DNA of 38,057 nucleotides, taken from the NCBI GenBank assembly GCA_030603605.1, contig JAUVXN010000003.1, forward strand, positions 1 to 38,057, read 5' to 3'. The notes below the pieces were generated by a model. That model was given only the letters and a program-made list of their open reading frames with translations. It searched no databases and was not told the origin of the DNA. This document shows positions 37,655 to 38,057 of the stretch, piece by piece; within the stretch, counting starts at the first letter, position 1, and the number at the start of each line of letters is the position of its first letter. This stretch comes from Dehalococcoidales bacterium. Lineage in GTDB: Bacteria; Chloroflexota; Dehalococcoidia; Dehalococcoidales; RBG-16-60-22. The position numbers and the translations under genes were made by a program.

Positions 37655-37916
37655 GGCCATCTCTATGCTGCCGATTTTCTTTCATAGTCATTTGGACATT
37701 TATACTAGCTTACTCTGTAATTGCAATTATGCTGCATTTTAGCGTGCCTGGCAAAGCCTGTTTATGTGTTTGCTCAGTAACACTACTAGCTTACCCAAAG
37801 CTAGAGGCAAGGGGGTTGATTGAACAATGGCGGCAGGAGTATAATCGGATACGATTACATAGTTCTTTACGCTATCCGACCGCCAGCTCCTGAAGCGATA
37901 ATGCCAGTTCTTATGC
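37655..37916. other. Intergenic region with a short direct repeat
   Basis: No convincing gene. ACTAGCTTAC occurs at 37704-37713 and again at 37785-37794. It may be chance, or a trace of rearrangement beside the insertion element. Confidence 0.4.
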
Positions 37917-38057
37917 TGACCTGCCCCCCGAAAACTGTACCAGCCAAAATGAGATTTTTATGGGATAATCACACTTTAAGAGGAGGATTATACCATGAAG
38001 AGTTCAAGGTACACGCCGGAGCAGGTAGCCTTCGCCATGCGGCAGGCTGAGTCAGGC
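37917..38057 (+). mobile_element. Left end of an IS3-family insertion element (cut by window edge)
   Basis: TGACCTGCCCCCCGAAAACT at 37917 looks like the left terminal inverted repeat of an IS3-family element: it starts with TG and has the CTGCCCCC block known from several subgroups. The transposase frame starts 78 bases inside. The right end and any target duplication lie outside the window. Confidence 0.75.
37995..38057 (+). CDS. IS3-family transposase OrfA, N-terminus (cut by window edge)
   Basis: From ATG 37995, behind AAGAGGAGG, the visible 21 codons give MKSSRYTPEQVAFAMRQAES, the standard start of the IS3-family OrfA helix-turn-helix protein, which binds the element's ends. The gene runs off the window; OrfB would normally follow with a programmed frameshift. 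Confidence 0.85.
   Translation, partial: MKSSRYTPEQVAFAMRQAESG

Noticed and set aside
37820..38050. A 76-codon frame at the right edge
   Set aside because: It crosses the IS3 left terminal repeat and overlaps the transposase start in another frame.
1..38057. CRISPR arrays, rRNA genes and riboswitches
   Set aside because: I looked for regularly spaced repeats and conserved RNA cores and saw none; a covariance-model search would be more sensitive.

Overview
The window looks like a chromosome piece from an uncultured anaerobic bacterium of the Chloroflexota, most likely the class Dehalococcoidia. This is inferred from gene content, with no search behind it: a class V aminotransferase directly followed by SerA, an archaeal-type bifunctional phosphoglucose/phosphomannose isomerase, a 4-hydroxybutyryl-CoA dehydratase homologue, a DUF5679 zinc ribbon, many GTG/TTG starts, and PadR regulators heading lipid operons.

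Layout. (1) 1-3.7 kb: the start of a secreted protein, a VTT/DedA membrane protein, a decayed stretch with a gene remnant and a tRNA-like remnant, a DegV (FakB-type) fatty-acid-binding protein, two small paralogous genes and a patatin-like lipase. A 137-bp promoter segment is duplicated here. (2) 3.65-8.1 kb: a winged-helix regulator with a 20-bp palindrome across its -10 box, then a same-strand run of a radical SAM protein, an ArsA-type ATPase with a C-terminal HSP20-like domain, a small transglutaminase-like protein and a PAP2-like membrane protein. (3) 8.1-11.9 kb: a scarred lipid region. A fabF gene has lost its middle to an acyltransferase gene, a polyprenol-kinase-like gene is internally deleted, and a polyprenyl diphosphate synthase is frameshifted at a G7 tract; a PadR regulator and a second acyltransferase lie among them. 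(4) 12.0-12.5 kb: DUF5679 and a tRNA-Lys-like remnant. (5) 12.5-26.1 kb: a visibly GC-richer block with LutB/LutA-like iron-sulfur proteins, a SucCD-like CoA ligase, a 4-hydroxybutyryl-CoA dehydratase homologue, an acyl-CoA dehydrogenase, the serine pathway pair, a hydrolase, a sugar-phosphate isomerase, tRNA-Val and a tyrosine recombinase. (6) 26.3-31.0 kb: DUF72, universal stress protein, Hsp20, a UbiB-type kinase and a phasin-like gene carrying an in-frame stop. (7) 31.1-37.0 kb: leftward genes padR - fakB-like - plsY - glycosyltransferase - fakA-like, then a second patatin. (8) 37.2-38.06 kb: an antitoxin-like remnant, a zinc-ribbon protein and the left end of an IS3-type element.

How the genes work together. 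The recurring theme is membrane lipid turnover. Two patatins could release fatty acids, two DegV/FakB proteins could carry them, FakA would phosphorylate them and PlsY would put the acyl-phosphate onto glycerol-3-phosphate; two further acyltransferases, polyprenyl synthase and PAP2-like genes fit the same theme. The GC-rich block reads as acid catabolism: activation to a CoA thioester, radical dehydration and acyl-CoA oxidation, with LutAB-like proteins as possible electron carriers. The least explained unit is the regulator / radical SAM / ArsA-HSP20 / transglutaminase-like / PAP2-like cluster. Promoters, remnants, the 46-aa gene and the stop-interrupted gene were found by reading the nucleotides by eye. 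No similarity search was run, so family names rest on recognised motifs.
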